Positions 11,237 to 24,800 of a stretch of DNA of 64,000 bases are shown piece by piece. Every line of letters starts with the position of its first letter. Position 1 is the stretch's first letter. The notes beneath the pieces were generated by a model, which saw only the letters and a list, made by a program, of their open reading frames with translations, did no database searches and was not told the DNA's origin. Source of the stretch: Fistularia commersonii (Eukaryota; Chordata; Actinopteri; Syngnathiformes; Fistulariidae); assembly GCA_037954325.1 (NCBI GenBank), contig JBBMNZ010000019.1:10245001-10309000 (forward strand), given 5' to 3'. A program made the position numbers and the translations under genes.

Positions 11237-14200
11237 TCACTGTGGGATTGCAGGACGGTTGAAAAATGGCTCAGTTTCAGCAGCCGTCACTCCCGGGTCA
11301 CCGAAAAGCCCACCCGCTGGCCCCCCAAAACCTCCGGCAATCAGCTTGGAGCCTGAACTGTAACGTCTCTGGATAAGCACCAGGGCACCAATGATGAGCC
11401 AGAAGAAGAAGTTGACCCATACAGCCGTCTGTAAGTGAAACATATAAAATACTGTGATGAGACAGACCCCTTAGTACATTGAAAACTCAACTAGTGCTTG
11501 AAGCCAAACACAGAAAGATTTTCTGAAGCCTCATTTCATTTTTGATACAAATAGACACTGATGAAAGAAAGTGACACGGGTGTATGTTCTGACTCTAAAG
11601 ACGACACTGTGTGTGTCAATCAGTCATATTTGCAGAGTGGCTCCAGGAGAAACGTGAATTGACTGATTCGGTATGCTCATTCCTCTCGGTCAACTTGAAT
11701 CAATTTTTAAAACCTCTCCTTTTACTGATCTGGTAGCTGAAAACTAATTGACACCTATGTCACTGTGTCTTCACTTTTTGTAAGGTGGAAAACTTAATAT
11801 TTAAGGTGTACAGTTCCAGTTTGCAGCACTCTTTGATATCCAGAACCATTAGGCAACTACTGCCTCTACACACTGGAAACCATTGTTAGATATGGAGGAC
11901 GGGTGAGTGGAGGAGGACGTAAGGCAGTTGTGGAAATTAAATTGCAAAATATTCCTGCTCACACAAAGGCACACATCTCTCCTTTCTTTCCCTCGAGAGC
12001 TCTTTACCTAGTTGGGGTTGTGAATGATGATACCCCCTCTTTTTAGTTCAAGTTCAAGTTCATTGAATCAGACCATGGAATCAGTGTGTGTCTGTTTGCT
12101 TTTGTGTATATGTGTGAGTGTACATGCCTGTGTGTGTGTGTGTGCGTGTGCGTGTTACTTTGAATACAAGGGGTGTGACAGCCACACACCCAAATGACAT
12201 TTGATTGGATTAATTTTTGTAAACCAAGTTGAGTGGAGACATTTCATTTCGTTTCATAGAACTGCTTGTGAGACTGGAAGGCTAAAGAGAAGAGAGTCCG
12301 GTTTGGGTCCAATGCAGGGAATTTTCAAAAAGCTTTAGTCATATGTTACACATGAATTACTGACCTCTGCTTTGTGGAGACTGTTGTAGAATCTTTCTCC
12401 TTTTACTGGACTCATCCATTTTCTAGTCTGGGCCTCCTCACATCTTGAGAGACAGAAATAGATTCGTAAGTTAGACAGTTGAAAGAAGGAAGAAAGTCAG
12501 GAAATATGAAGTTTTAATCTTGTATAATAATAAACACCCACTAAAGGGGTAAAACTACTTAAAAAAAAGGTGCCAGAGAATACCAACCTATCCTAGCTAC
12601 ACATAACAGAAAATAATTTTCATCTTTTATTTTAATTCTATAAGATAAAGACTATAAATGCTTGTTTTTATGAATAATTTGATTTTTATCTTTTGTAAAA
12701 CTTTGTTTCTGATTTGTAGATTTTTCGCCCATTTCTAGGTCGTAAATTACCATTGTGTTCCTTGTAACTTCCATGACATTTCTTTTTATTCATGGTACTA
12801 GCTTATAATTTCACACTAATAAAGAAGATGTGGTGCAGAGTCACAAAAATACTTATTACAATGAAGGTTTGTCAGGAACAAGAAACATTGATTATTTACA
12901 TAATTTGCTGAATTAGCGAACTAAGAAATTAGTTAATAAACTTTCAAAAGAATGGAATTATCTGAAGAAGAAGTTGTGTTTTTAGTAACCTAAAAAGAGC
13001 CCTTTGTATTTACATAGGGATACCAATACCAACCCAGCAAATTGCTGCTCAGTGGTGGCCACCTTTGAGGTGCTACAGCACATCCTACTGGCAAAGTCCA
13101 TTGCTACAACATAATAAGTTCATGTAGCATTAGAGTTAAGTCTATTTAACACAGTTGTTGCATAGTTTTGGATTGATAGCTCCATAACGCTATATCAACA
13201 CATGTACATGTGTATGTTCTGTTAGAGCATACTTTGACACTTTGTTGTATGGCCGGTTAGCTCAGTTGGTTAGAGCGTGGTGCTAATAACGCCAAGGTCG
13301 CGGGTTCGATCCCCGTACGGGCCAATGAGTTTTGACCCGCGACTTAAGTGTGCTCACATGAGGGCTGTTGATTCATACTTGAATTCCCAAGGTCCTCAGG
13401 CTTGTAGAAATGCTGTGCAAAATGCTAAAACCCCTTACTGTGAAGAAGCACTGGTCATGATTCATCTGTGAGGGGTTAAATGGAGAGCACAAATTTCCCT
13501 GACATTGTACTGAAAGTATAACGGAATGTGACAAAGTAAAAGGATTATTCTTTCTTCTTATTAACGGAGGATAACGGGGGTCTGGATGGTCAGTTATCCA
13601 TCATGAAATTTGTATCGCATCATATGATGAAATTCCATGCTTAGTCATCCATTAAAAGTTAGAAATTTGTTTTCTTTAAAAAGTTTCCCTTTCAATAGGT
13701 ATTCGTGTGCCAATTTTTAGTGTTCCATGCATGTTTTGGATGTTCTTATTATGCAAAATACCGCAACGATACAAAATGGAAAAGATTAGTGACTTTCTGT
13801 CAAAGGGTGTGTGGATGTGGGAAAGCCATGGGTTGACTGAAGCTGCTTTCAGATTCCACTCACTGTTGAAAATTTTCAAAATCAAGGGATTACTTGGGTG
13901 ATTCCAGCAGCTTGCAGCTTGTGTGCCACGGCTAACGTATTTGAGCAGAAAGGGTCATGGTGACACAAGTCATGGGATCCGTGTAACGTGATTACTGGCA
14001 CAGAAATAAATGACATGCCCAGCATCTGCTTACAGAGTGGAGATTCTATTTTTACAGTAAATATTTAGTAAACCTATCTGGGCTGTGCGTGCATTCTTTT
14101 AGCTTCATTTGTGATATAATTGTGACTTGAATCAGTTTGTAAAAACGTGGTTTTATGTCCGTGTCTGTGTGAGTTACCTGGTGATATTGGGTACGCTGTG

Positions 14201-17200
14201 TAAAACTGAATCGCATAGCGTGTCACGCCCGATCTTCAACATGCACCCGGTGATGAGCAGGAAGAACAGGAAGACACCACACACAGCCGTGATGAGATTC
14301 ATCCACAGCTGCTCCCTGTAAGTGGGGGGTGGATGGGTGAGAGTGTGTAAACTGGTAGGAGCTGAGGAAAAAGAGACATCAAATGCTCTGTGTTTATTCT
14401 AACTTCTGACCTGATTTCGAAATGGCATCAAACTGATCTTTACAACAGACAAGGGCTGTTAACCTTGGACCCCTTTTTGATCATTGTTTAACTGATGAAC
14501 CTTCCACACATCTGTCTTTGCTAATCAAATCTATTGTCTTTATTAAGTCTGTAAAACTCCCATTTTTGTAGTGATGGCTCCATCCCGTCATCATATTTTG
14601 CCATAGTAACAACTCATTCTGCCGTAGTTAATATTCAGGTAAAGAACTCAGCACTCTAATAGACTAAAACATTAATGCTGTTGATGAGTATATCTTTCAT
14701 CGACCTAATTCGAACTGAAAATGAAAACAGTGTTTTTTTTGGCTAAAAATGGTCATTTTAGCTGATCCATAATACTTGCACAATATCTTCCTGAACTTTA
14801 TTATTTTTCTAGAGCTAGTTAATCAAAATGAACACCTAATTGGACCAGAGCTGATGCAAAGCAGTTAACACAAGATTGGGGGCTATTCATAAATCAAGTC
14901 AGTGTGTATCGGATGATCGTCATGTTAAAAACAATCAATACACAAGCCCTGCAGCTCATATTGTGTCAACCAAATGGTGATGAAAACAGCAGCTCCAGTG
15001 TTGTATTTCTTGTACATAATGTCCACAGAAAACTTCACAGCCAGCAGCAGAGCAGGTGCAGCAGCTAAACAGACTTGCTACAATATGCATGCAAGGCAAT
15101 CCCTTCTGGTGTATCTGAGTGTCAATGAGGATATATAATTTTTTAATATTCAAGACTTCAGAAGGCTGACAAACCTTGCAGTTTGATGATATGATGAATT
15201 AATGAACAGGGTTGTTTTGGCAGCTACATTTAATCCATTCAATCAATTCTTGGAAATCATTTCATTTATTTTTTTGGTAGCTACAACTGATGATGTAAAG
15301 AGCATATTGTTGGTGGAAGATTTTTTTCATTGTGGAGAATATAATGGGAGCTGGAAGGGTAAAAAGAGAGCCACTCAGCAAGATAAACATGACCTGATAT
15401 TTTACAGATTTCGGGTCGATGGATTGCTGAGCCACAACCTATTTCACAATCCTCAATTACGCACCGGTATCGGGGGTTCTGTGGTGCTACCGGTCAAATG
15501 ACTAGAAGCGGGAATGTTGTATTTTTGGCCTTATTTGGAATAAAGTAGAGTAATAAAAGCAAGAGAAGTCTGTCCGACGGCAAGCTTCGTCTGCTCCCTG
15601 CTTGGCATGACTACAGGCCTTGAAACAGGCAGCAGTGAAACCACATTATCAACAGCAGGAAGAACATTTGTCAGTTGGTGTCACCATTAGCTTCCCTAAG
15701 CTTTTTCCCTAAGCAATTCAGTTTTGAATTGTCAAAACAAATTCGGTAAACCTGGTTTGTTTAGTGCACTAGATAACCCCTGGGATGAGGACAGGATGCT
15801 AGTGACTCACTGTTTGCCTATATACCTATGGAGGTATGTAATGTTGCACCTTTAGCAGGACAATCTATTAATGCGTGATCGGCCCCATAACTGGGGCTGT
15901 GATACTCCTGAACAGACTCTACGGTATAAATGGGTTTGCATAGGCATTTCACACTTCATCACAGAGAACAGTAACATCATTTAGCTCCTACTAAATGTAA
16001 CTGGGGGTAGGTTCTTTCTCAGCCAGCCACTTTCATATCAGATCTTTTTAAAGAAGAATGTTAAATTGTGTGGATTTATTTTGTTCTCTTTCCAGTGTCT
16101 TCTTATTTTGTAAACTTAATGCCAACAAAATGCACAATATAAAACTTTTCAGCTTTGCATTTTCAAGGCAACACTGGCTTTTCAGTTGCTTTTGTTGTGC
16201 CTCACTTATTCAGTTTTGTTTAAACACAGTCAATAAGATAAGGTTATTAATTCAACATTTTCCATTGCACTCAAATGTATTCATTATTTTGTATGTATTT
16301 TAAATGACTTTCAATAACACCTGTTAACTGTTTCCCAGGAATTTAGGTTTTCTTTTACATGAGGAACACACACAGAGACACCATTTGTTTAAATACCAAA
16401 CGAAACAAAAAGTTCTATAAAGACAAACAGACAAACAGATATCACCTTCTGATGTCACCATCAATGCAGAAAGTGTAGACCCAGTATAGAGACAGTGAGA
16501 AACACACCACTGCCACCATCACAGATATGGCCGACACAAAGTAACAGAGAGTGGAGGAACTTGATGACTCCACACCAATGGCGCCTGCTGAGGCATTGTA
16601 GTTGACAAGTCCATAGAGCATACACTGACCCCCAAAATTACCCTGGGAGACACAGAGATCTGCAATTAGACATTATTTCAATCAAGGAACCTCTACAGGA
16701 CTGTCTCAGATAATTAGAATATTGTGATAAAGCTCTTTATCTTCTGTAATGCAATTAAAAAAACAAAAATTACTTTTTCATGATATTCTAATATTTTGAG
16801 ATAGGATTTTTGAGTTTTCTTAGATGTAAGCCATAATCAGCAATGTTAAAATAATAAAAGGCATGCAATATTTCAGTTGATTCTTAATGAATCCAAAATG
16901 AAAGACATTTTTATTTTTGTAATTGCATTACAGAAGATAAAGAACTTTATCACAATATTCTAATTTTCTGAGATAGTCCTGTTTATGACACTGAATATTA
17001 TGGCATATACTGGGGTGCTAAAAATATGTGAGACACAAGTAAACTGACCACGAGTCTCCCCAGAATAATACAGATTTATGATTTACCAATGTATATCAAT
17101 TGAAGAAATCTAAAGTAGAATCACTGCTCTGACTTTGAACCGAGTTATTTCTGACATTTTCCATGAATTTCAAGTCATTTACTAAAGACAATGGCAACTG

Positions 17201-17347
17201 GAAAACAAGCCATCCATTTTTTACAAGATAATATTTCAAAACACATCACTAATATTGCAGCTTACTTCAATTTACTTAATATACTACATTCTTGCCTTTT
17301 TTATGTATTGCATAACTTTGAAAAGCAATTAAACTTGCACCCCCCTC

Positions 17348-17385
<38 letters not shown>

Positions 17386-18152
17386 ACGACCTATTCAAAG
17401 CCTTGCTTTCAGAGATTTTTTGTTTTTTATTGTTTCATTTCCTCCGTTTCCTCCTTCCTGTTCCATGGCTGCACCCCGAGTCCAGATGATCCAGTAAAGA
17501 TATAAAGGTCAGCGTTTGACTTTCCTGCTTCCCTGAAACTGGCGGGGGGAAATAACTGGACACTAGAACAAGAGGGCTCTTGGGTCACGTGACGGCCGCA
17601 GCATCACAACCGGGGTCCTACGCGTTTTCTCGCCCTCCGCAGGTGGAGTAATTAGCGCGGAACGTACAAGTTCCGGGTATCCCTCCGCCAGGACCGGCGA
17701 CACCTCCCGGTTCGGCCAGCGAGGCTGAGACGGGGCGGAGCGGGGCTTCGTCCGGTTGACGACGGTCCACATACTCGCTAGCTTCACGGGCTTAACGTGA
17801 AAACGGTGGTTAACTTTAAAAAAAAAAGTTCACTTGGATGTTTCTTTTCTAACTGCGCAGGCAGACTATTCTTCCGCATGAGTCCAAGTGAAAGTTGGAT
17901 AGTAAAAAATAAAAACTTCTCCCATTAGTTTTTTTCCCCCCAAAGTTAATGTTTGTTTTTTACTCTTGAGTGAACTTTGTGCCGCTGTTAAAACTAAGAG
18001 GATGTACACGACGGCCCGTGTGCTAAAGCTAATTGCTAAATAAGAAAACTCACCTGAACGATGGTGACTGACGCGGCGGCGAGAATGCCGCAGACGAAGC
18101 AGCTGGCGTACAGAGCCAGCTCCAGCAGCAGCAGCCCGGTGAACGCCATCAT
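11237..18152 (-). CDS. tmem179b: TMEM179B, four-pass transmembrane protein
   Basis: Five minus-strand exons join in frame: 18152-18054, 16642-16446, 14315-14178, 12443-12365 and 11428-11237. They total 705 nt, or 234 residues. The product has four hydrophobic segments: LLLLELALYASCFVCGIL (about 5-27), the FVSAISVMVAVVCFSLSLYW region, TAVCGVFLFFLLITGC, and WVNFFFWLIIGALVLI. Family hallmarks are GNFGGQCMLYG after the first segment, LCYFV, the tRNA-like-named 'CEEAQ...W..P....FY..LH.AE' motif encoded by the 79-nt exon, and the WVN start of the last helix; these align with human TMEM179B. The tail is Gly/Pro rich (GGFGGPAGGLFG). The cellular role is not well defined. Translation is taken from the first of two ATGs at 18152 and 18149. 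A pyrimidine-AG (ctcccgcag) lies just upstream, so a 5' exon may join there. The introns contain tRNA-Ile, a MITE and a CpG-rich patch. Confidence 0.88.
13251..13324 (+). tRNA. tRNA-Ile (AAT)
   Basis: A 74-nt intronless gene with anticodon AAT at 13285-13287, D arm TAGCTCAGTTGGTTAGA and T arm GGGTTCGATCCCC. It appears identical to the human tRNA-Ile(AAT) sequence as I recall it, including the G-G mismatch in the acceptor stem. It lies in a tmem179b intron (between the exons at 14178 and 12443), on the opposite strand. Confidence 0.96.
13330..13333 (+). terminator. Pol III T-run terminator of tRNA-Ile
   Basis: TTTT begins five bases after the discriminator A of the tRNA-Ile gene, the normal Pol III termination position. 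Confidence 0.7.
16697..16980. mobile_element. Palindromic MITE, copy 2
   Basis: Same family, length and orientation as the copy at 9500-9782, with the same termini (aggactgtctcag and its near-complement ctgagatagtcct). It lies in the first intron of tmem179b, about 50 bases upstream of its second exon in transcript orientation. The two copies differ by scattered point changes and small indels, so they are separate insertions of one family. Confidence 0.8.
17350..17381. repeat. (CA)n microsatellite
   Basis: About 15 CA units after a C-rich stretch, in tmem179b intron 1. Confidence 0.9.
17560..17780. promoter_or_regulatory. CpG-rich patch with CLEAR-type E-box in tmem179b intron 1
   Basis: CpG is strikingly dense here compared with the flanks. 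The palindrome GTCACGTGAC at 17584-17593 matches the CLEAR/USF-type E-box bound by MiT/TFE factors, and GGGGCGGAGCGGGGC near 17732-17746 is a GC-box cluster. I infer an intronic promoter or enhancer. The 74-codon minus-strand open frame inside it has no recognisable similarity. Confidence 0.45.
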
Positions 18153-18934
18153 CCAGCGGTCCTGCGGGAGACATCGGCGGGAAGGCGGACACCGTTAGAC
18201 ATGGGGAGGGTTCTGGGAAGCTCTTTCAGAATAAGATCGTCCGAGCGGTTAATTACGGTGGGTTAAATTACGCCGTTCAACTGCTCCCCTTTGGAACTCC
18301 CCTTTATAAGTTAATCGCAAATGGATATATAGCATAAGTCGCGATAAAGCCACATCTATTTCGACAATACTTTACTTACCGTGGGTGATCTTTCAGCCAA
18401 AGCGAAACTAATCAGGTGAGAAGCGTCTTGGAGGGGAAATCCAGTTTGCTGTATATTAGAACTATTCAGCTGGATGTAAATACTTGGATCTCTAAAGTGG
18501 TCATCTGACGTGACACAATCTGGCCTCCAATTTAAAGCAATCCCACGTCGAAAGATGCGGGCGAAGGTGTTTTGTTTTCCGGTAAAGGTGACGGGGGTCG
18601 GTGTGTTCGCTCTGCCCGTTTCTGCGGAATCCCAATGGCGCGGAGTCCCGTCAGAGGGAAGAGTCGCTGTCCAGCTCCATTGGACGCGCTCGTCTCGCTT
18701 TATAAATGTGTCGTAACGATGTGTTAGTCACACTGACGACTCGATTCAACCGCACAGCGATTCTCTCCGGCACAGCACAGAGGGAAGTTTTTTTTGCGAG
18801 GCTCCCACGTTGATGGGAAAGCTGGAGAACGAGCTCTCGAGTTGATCTAAATGAACACGCAAAGGCACTTTAGATTTTTTTCAGTGGCCGCTTGGCCATA
18901 GGTTGAACTTCAAGTTTTTAGTAAAGTGAAGGCC

Positions 18935-18945
18935 TGTGTGTGTGT

Positions 18946-18976
<31 letters not shown>

Positions 18977-19031
18977 AGTGTGTGTGAGTGTGTGAGTGTG
19001 TGTGAGCGTGTGAGTGTGTGTGAGTGTGTGC
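18935..19031. repeat. Interrupted (TG)n microsatellite
   Basis: Nearly 100 bases of TG repeats regularly interrupted by AG, giving a higher-order pattern (gtgtgagtg). Confidence 0.9.
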
Positions 19032-19763
19032 GTGGGGGCGCGGTTTCAAGTGCCAATTCATTCCAAGAATGCCTAATCAAACCTTGTGACTTTTGCCATG
19101 TGACCCAGCTATTTCGATTCAGCTATGTAACAAAAAAAACTTTTCGATTCATCTCTCCGAGCAACGACTAAATCTGTGTCTCTGTGAATTCGTTGCATCC
19201 CATCATCTATACTCAATCCAAATTCTACTAGACCAATTTAAATATGTCCTTTGGTGGTTTGGTTTAGATTCAGTCAATCGATTAAGATGACAGCATTGCC
19301 AGTTGGTTTTTTAATTGTTTGGGGTTGCAGCAGAGAATTACTGACAACTTCAGCTGGATTCTCGTCCAAGTAATTAAAAAGGAGAGCAAGATATTTGTCA
19401 ACATTATTTCATATGATGTGATAATAATATTAAAAGTCAACTATCATCCAACAGGTAATAAATGAATGAAATACACAAATGCTTCTAGCTACTCACGATG
19501 CTATGGAATTAAGGTTGGAGTTCAGTGTGACAAACTTCTCAGTCAGTCAGGAAATATTACTGGCAAACCAGAGACACTATTGTGTTACAGTTTCAGGTGG
19601 ATAACTGTGAACTGAGCCTCTCACAAAGCCAACATCCTTATATCAGAGCCAGTGAAAATGTGTGTGACTGAGCGCACTATGTAGTGTTGTTAGATTAAAG
19701 GCTTAATGTATGATGGCATTAGCGTTGGCCACCGGGACCTGAACTACTGAGTCAGTGTTTGCA

Positions 19764-19778
19764 TGTGTGCGTGTGCGT

Positions 19779-19849
<71 letters not shown>

Positions 19850-19851
19850 TG
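19764..19851. repeat. (GT)n microsatellite
   Basis: About 40 GT units with a few C or T interruptions at the two ends. Confidence 0.95.
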
Positions 19852-20159
19852 TGAATCCAATGTACTCAGTCACAGCATCTCAAGCCTGTTATCACTTTAA
19901 TTCACCGATAGATTAAAACATTCAAATGAGGCACAGGCCCAGAGAATAATATATATACAATATAAAAGCAGTGAGAGAATCATAAGTAAATACAGTACAC
20001 AAAGCAAGTGTAGGAAACAAGCACTTGAAAACACGTCACAAAAAAACTTTAACTGTTGCAGTCGTGGTTAAGCTGAAGCGTGGTTTTATCTGCTGCAGCA
20101 GGAAGTCAAGTTTCACAGAAAACTGCACGCCTGAAAAGCTCACATTTTTTCTTCTTACT

Positions 20160-20167
20160 ACACACAC

Positions 20168-20199
<32 letters not shown>

Positions 20200-20206
20200 G
20201 CGCGCA
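20160..20206. repeat. (CA)n microsatellite
   Basis: CA repeats ending in a short CG-rich variant (acgcgcgc). Confidence 0.95.
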
Positions 20207-21846
20207 CACAGACAATTACATTTCATCAACAATGGTACACCAAGGAGAAGACCAAACATTGATTTTACTATTTTAAATTGGATATATCGTAATGGAATTT
20301 TAATTACATTTGATTACATTGTGCAATAATGTATAAAAATCTCTAAAATTATTTATTATAGAACAGAGAAATGGACATACTTAATTAAAACAAACCCACA
20401 CACAGAAATCACTGTCTAGGATTTCTGTTTTCTAAAGATGACTTACTGGACTTGTTTTAAATCTTGTACAATAGCAAATGTTCCCATTTCATTATGCAAC
20501 ACTGACTGATTAGCGATGAGCTTCATTATTTCTTCTTCAAGCTTGTGACGGACCAGGGAAGAGAAAATAAGATGAAGTCAAACACAATAAAATGAAGAAG
20601 CCCTGTCACACATCTTCAAACACCAAACAGCTGCATTCATGTAAAAGATTAGAAATTCTCTGAAAAAAGTGATTGCAGACTAATTTTTCCCCAAATGTTG
20701 AATAACAGTTGTCTGACTTTCATAATGGAATAATGGTACACAGAGGTTTGGTTGAGAACCAGCTCACAGAGGTTACAGTGTGGTGCACTTTGGCTAAAGC
20801 AGAGACAAGAAACATAAACCGTTGAGGCAAAAGCTAACACTCTCATAGTTTGGTTAAACTACAATATAATGAAGGACTTCTTTATTTTTGCAGAAGCTAA
20901 TTCAGGATCAAAACGAATCCTTAGATATTATACTTATTCGAAGGTTGAAGAAATGATAAATGCATGAAAAATAAGGGTCCTTGTTCTCAGTTTACCCTTT
21001 GGGAGTTTTTACACATTATTAAAAACTTTCAAATTTCATTCTCTGCTCACAGGAGATGATTGAAAACTCCATCTGTCCTAGTCTGGTCAGACTAAAGTGG
21101 TTCCGGGATAAAGCACCTCTTTATACTGATCCGGTTATCTATTCGAAACTGGATCTTAATTTCCAATATATTTGTTGCAAGCCTGATTCAGATCCCTTCT
21201 TTAGAATGATCATGAATTTCATGTTGACGTACGGTGTGTACAAATAAGACTAAACATCTATGATGTACTGTGCACTTCAGTTTGATATCTTTCAGGGTGA
21301 CTTCTGATATACTTGACTATTTTTTTATCTAGGAAATAAAAATGGTTAATTTGCCGCCAGTGCATGATGCTCACAGTATTGAAAAATACATTTGAAAGAA
21401 CACAAAAGCAGCTATGAATGTTTCAAATTGTTTAAGTGGGGTGATTACTGTAAGAAAGGGTTTATCAAATCTCTGCAGCAGCAAGTCAACATACCAGCGA
21501 CAAATATTTCGAAAGAGAATTCGAGCTCTGTGCATTCTCACTTCAGAATACGGTCACATTCTCCGATAAGTGCAGTCACAAGACTCCTGATGCTGTGTGT
21601 GTCTGTGTGTGTGTGTGTGTGTGTGTGTCCGTCTGTGCATGCATGCATGTCCATCTGAGCATAGATGCATCTTCTGTTTCCTTAACTCAGAGTAACTATT
21701 CTGTTTTTTTAAAGCGATGGAATCAACACAAAGTATAACTAAACATCCTCAGGCTGGGTCTTACAGTAACACAATGTTATGCGTTGTATGCGCTCATCAG
21801 CAACATTTTTTCATGCATTTCTGTGTCAGATGAAAGTGGACTAACA

Positions 21847-24800
21847 TTAGCCGACAGGACAGCCAGGCAGTCTGAAGGCATCTGGTACAGGACTGTCAAG
21901 CTTACAGATAATTTTATATATTCCCTTTTTCCAGCAGGGATCGCTGTCTCTCCCAGTCCAGATCGCCGAGTAAAACTCTCTCAGAGCCACTTCTGACACC
22001 TCGATGAACCTCTCTGGGACCTGGAGACAGAAACCAGTGTCACATTTGGGACACGCTTTCAAATTTATACAACTGCAGTATATTTTAAAAAATAAAAATG
22101 AATAATGAAAACAGGTTATATAATATATGTTAGAATGCAAAAATATAAATACAGTCACTCCTCACTTAACGACATACTCGGTTAATGAAAAATAAAAACA
22201 GGTTATATAATATATGTTAGAATGCAAAAATATAAATACAGTCACTCCTCACTTAACGACGTACTCGATTAACGACAACTCAGAGTAACGACAGGCGTTA
22301 CGACTTTGACCAGTATTCATTTAACGATGTGCGCCAAGTACAGTGGCAGCGCAGTTGAGAGTGTAAGTGTACCCAAAAGTAGCTGTGTAGGATAAGTTGG
22401 CCTTAGGCAACTGGCAAATACAGCCAGCAGCTTCTCTCCCTCATTCACTAAGTCTCATGCAGTCTCCATTACCGTAGTGTACTGTCATTAGTTACCTCAA
22501 ATTTTTCTACACTATTTTAGATACTTTTTATCCCCTGAAGATTTCAGAAAAAAGAAAGGTAACTAGTACTGCTCATGGATCTTCTACCAAGACACAAGGG
22601 AGAGCGATTGATTTAGAAACTAAGCTTAAGATCATCAAGCAACATGAGGAAGGTAGTAAAGTCCAAACAATCTCTAGCAGCATGAATTTGCTTATGTAAT
22701 CTTTTATATAATTAAAGCTTCACTACTCATATGAACAAATAAAATAGGATGTAGAGCTAAAAGAAAAAAAATGGTGTCAAGGTTCGACATCACTTGATTA
22801 ATCATTGTTTGAATACTAAGGAGCTTTGACAGTTTTCACACTTTTAAATGAAATTATTTAGATATTCTGAGTAGTGAAAGAGGTTATGAGGTAATGCCGT
22901 TAATACATCTACCATCCCTAAACTTTTCTCACCTTTTTTATGATTTAGAAAACTGTGATCACCTTGATAATACTGTTATTACGAGAACAACTTACACCTC
23001 GACCCTCACCTCCTATTAAAGGCACTTTCATAGCAAATGTGGAAATAATTCATCGACATATTGACATGCACAGAGTGAAGGAGAGAAAATAAACATATCG
23101 TGATGCAGTAAAGCTCTTGTGACAAAACCCATGTAAAAAACAAAATGAGTGAGATAATGGGCTCAGTTGTCAGTATCCTCCAAACACCCCATAATTATAT
23201 CACATAATGCACATGGACCATGACTGAGGTGGCCCTCAAATGTTGAATGGTGAGTTGCAGGCCAGCTCTGCTATCAATATTGATTTCCACTGTGTTTTTC
23301 AGATACAAATCAAAACAGTGATCTCGTGCAGGACAGCAATAATATCAAGACTAGACAAGAGATCTTCAGAAAACATGAATGCGGAGGATCTTTTATGAAC
23401 ACGAAATGGCTGCGATTGCTGAGGTGATGATGTTTTAATGACCTGGATGGTTTGCTTACTTTAAAAGATGAAATAATACACCTTTATAGCTTTGGCTGAT
23501 GAAAAAGACATACTCACTGGACCCAGGACAGCAGTTAGTCTTTTACAGTATTCAAAGACCCAGAGGGTCTACTCCATTTGCACGGAAAGGAGAAATTTAA
23601 AAGTTAAGTGTATGGAAATTACATTTGAATCTCTTTTTTATTTTATTTTTTTGTTTTTAAGAGATACAATGTTTAATATTTTATTAAGTGGAATTTAGCA
23701 CTAAAGATTTTGGTGGACAACAAATTCATCTTGATAGAGTCTATTATATCTCGCTTGATAACCCCAGGCTAATGATTCTTTGCTACATATAGGTTTGTTC
23801 TCAAGCAAATATATCCATAATAAGCCTAAAAGCTGTCACCACACCAAGATGCTTTGAATTTCCTGCACTGAAGGTTTAGTCAAAAGCTAACTCAATAATA
23901 CCAATAGGGATATCAATACCGTCCTGATTCAGGATCCTGTGATGCAAAAGCAGACCCTATTTTTCTCGAATATCACTGTATTGACTTGATTGTTGTCAGT
24001 GACTTAAATCTCAAATGGCTGACTAGTACATCTGATTATCTCAAGGAGGTTAGCAGCCGCCTTGATTTGTATCAGCTGAACTCACTAGAACAAAATGAAA
24101 GGTCTCTCTTGTTGAGCCCTGTGCTCATCTTTTCCCCCGTGTTCTACGGAATTGTTGCTATTGGTCTAGACACACCATAAAAGAGGAGTAACCCTCACAT
24201 TCATTAAGAAATGTAATTGAGATTTGGTGACAAACATGCTTCCTCTATCATCTTAGCGTTCAAAGGGCACCGGATTCTGCTCTCAAAGCCTTACCTCCAG
24301 CCTCGATGCACATTTTGAATTGTTAATATAATATTAAGAATGACTTTCTGGTGTCCAGGATCAGATCAATTGAAGATAGGGAAAAAATAGTCGCTTAAAA
24401 AACATCACATTTTAGACAATAAACATCATACAAAAGCCCAATCTGTTTTTTATGCAAACCCAAACATGAGTCTATCAATTTAATCCAGGCCTCAGTTTGG
24501 AAAGCAGTAAACAAACAAAAATAGACTGCTGAATTCCTTGCCTACACATATTAAATATGGTGTCTGTTTGATTTTTGAACAGACTAACTTTTGGCCTGGC
24601 TTACAGTAAACTGGGCATCTATTTGAAAATGAATTCACAGTGCTCTGTTTTATTGATGATGTTTGTATCTGGTCCATGAGCGACATCACTCACATTAGCT
24701 TTCAACCCTTCCGTCCTGAAGGATCGCACCCCAGGAGGTTAGCTGGAGAGCGCAAACTGGTTCTTTTTATTCTAAGACTGTCTGTTTGTTTATAACAGAG

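Larger units (their letters stand above)
18153..21846. other. Region between tmem179b and prospero gene
   Basis: The first 700 bases are moderately CpG-rich and probably hold the tmem179b promoter. The rest is AT-rich spacer with three long (GT)n or (CA)n tracts and a shorter one at about 21594-21630. No exon was recognised. Short open frames here are repeat translations or chance. Confidence 0.4.
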
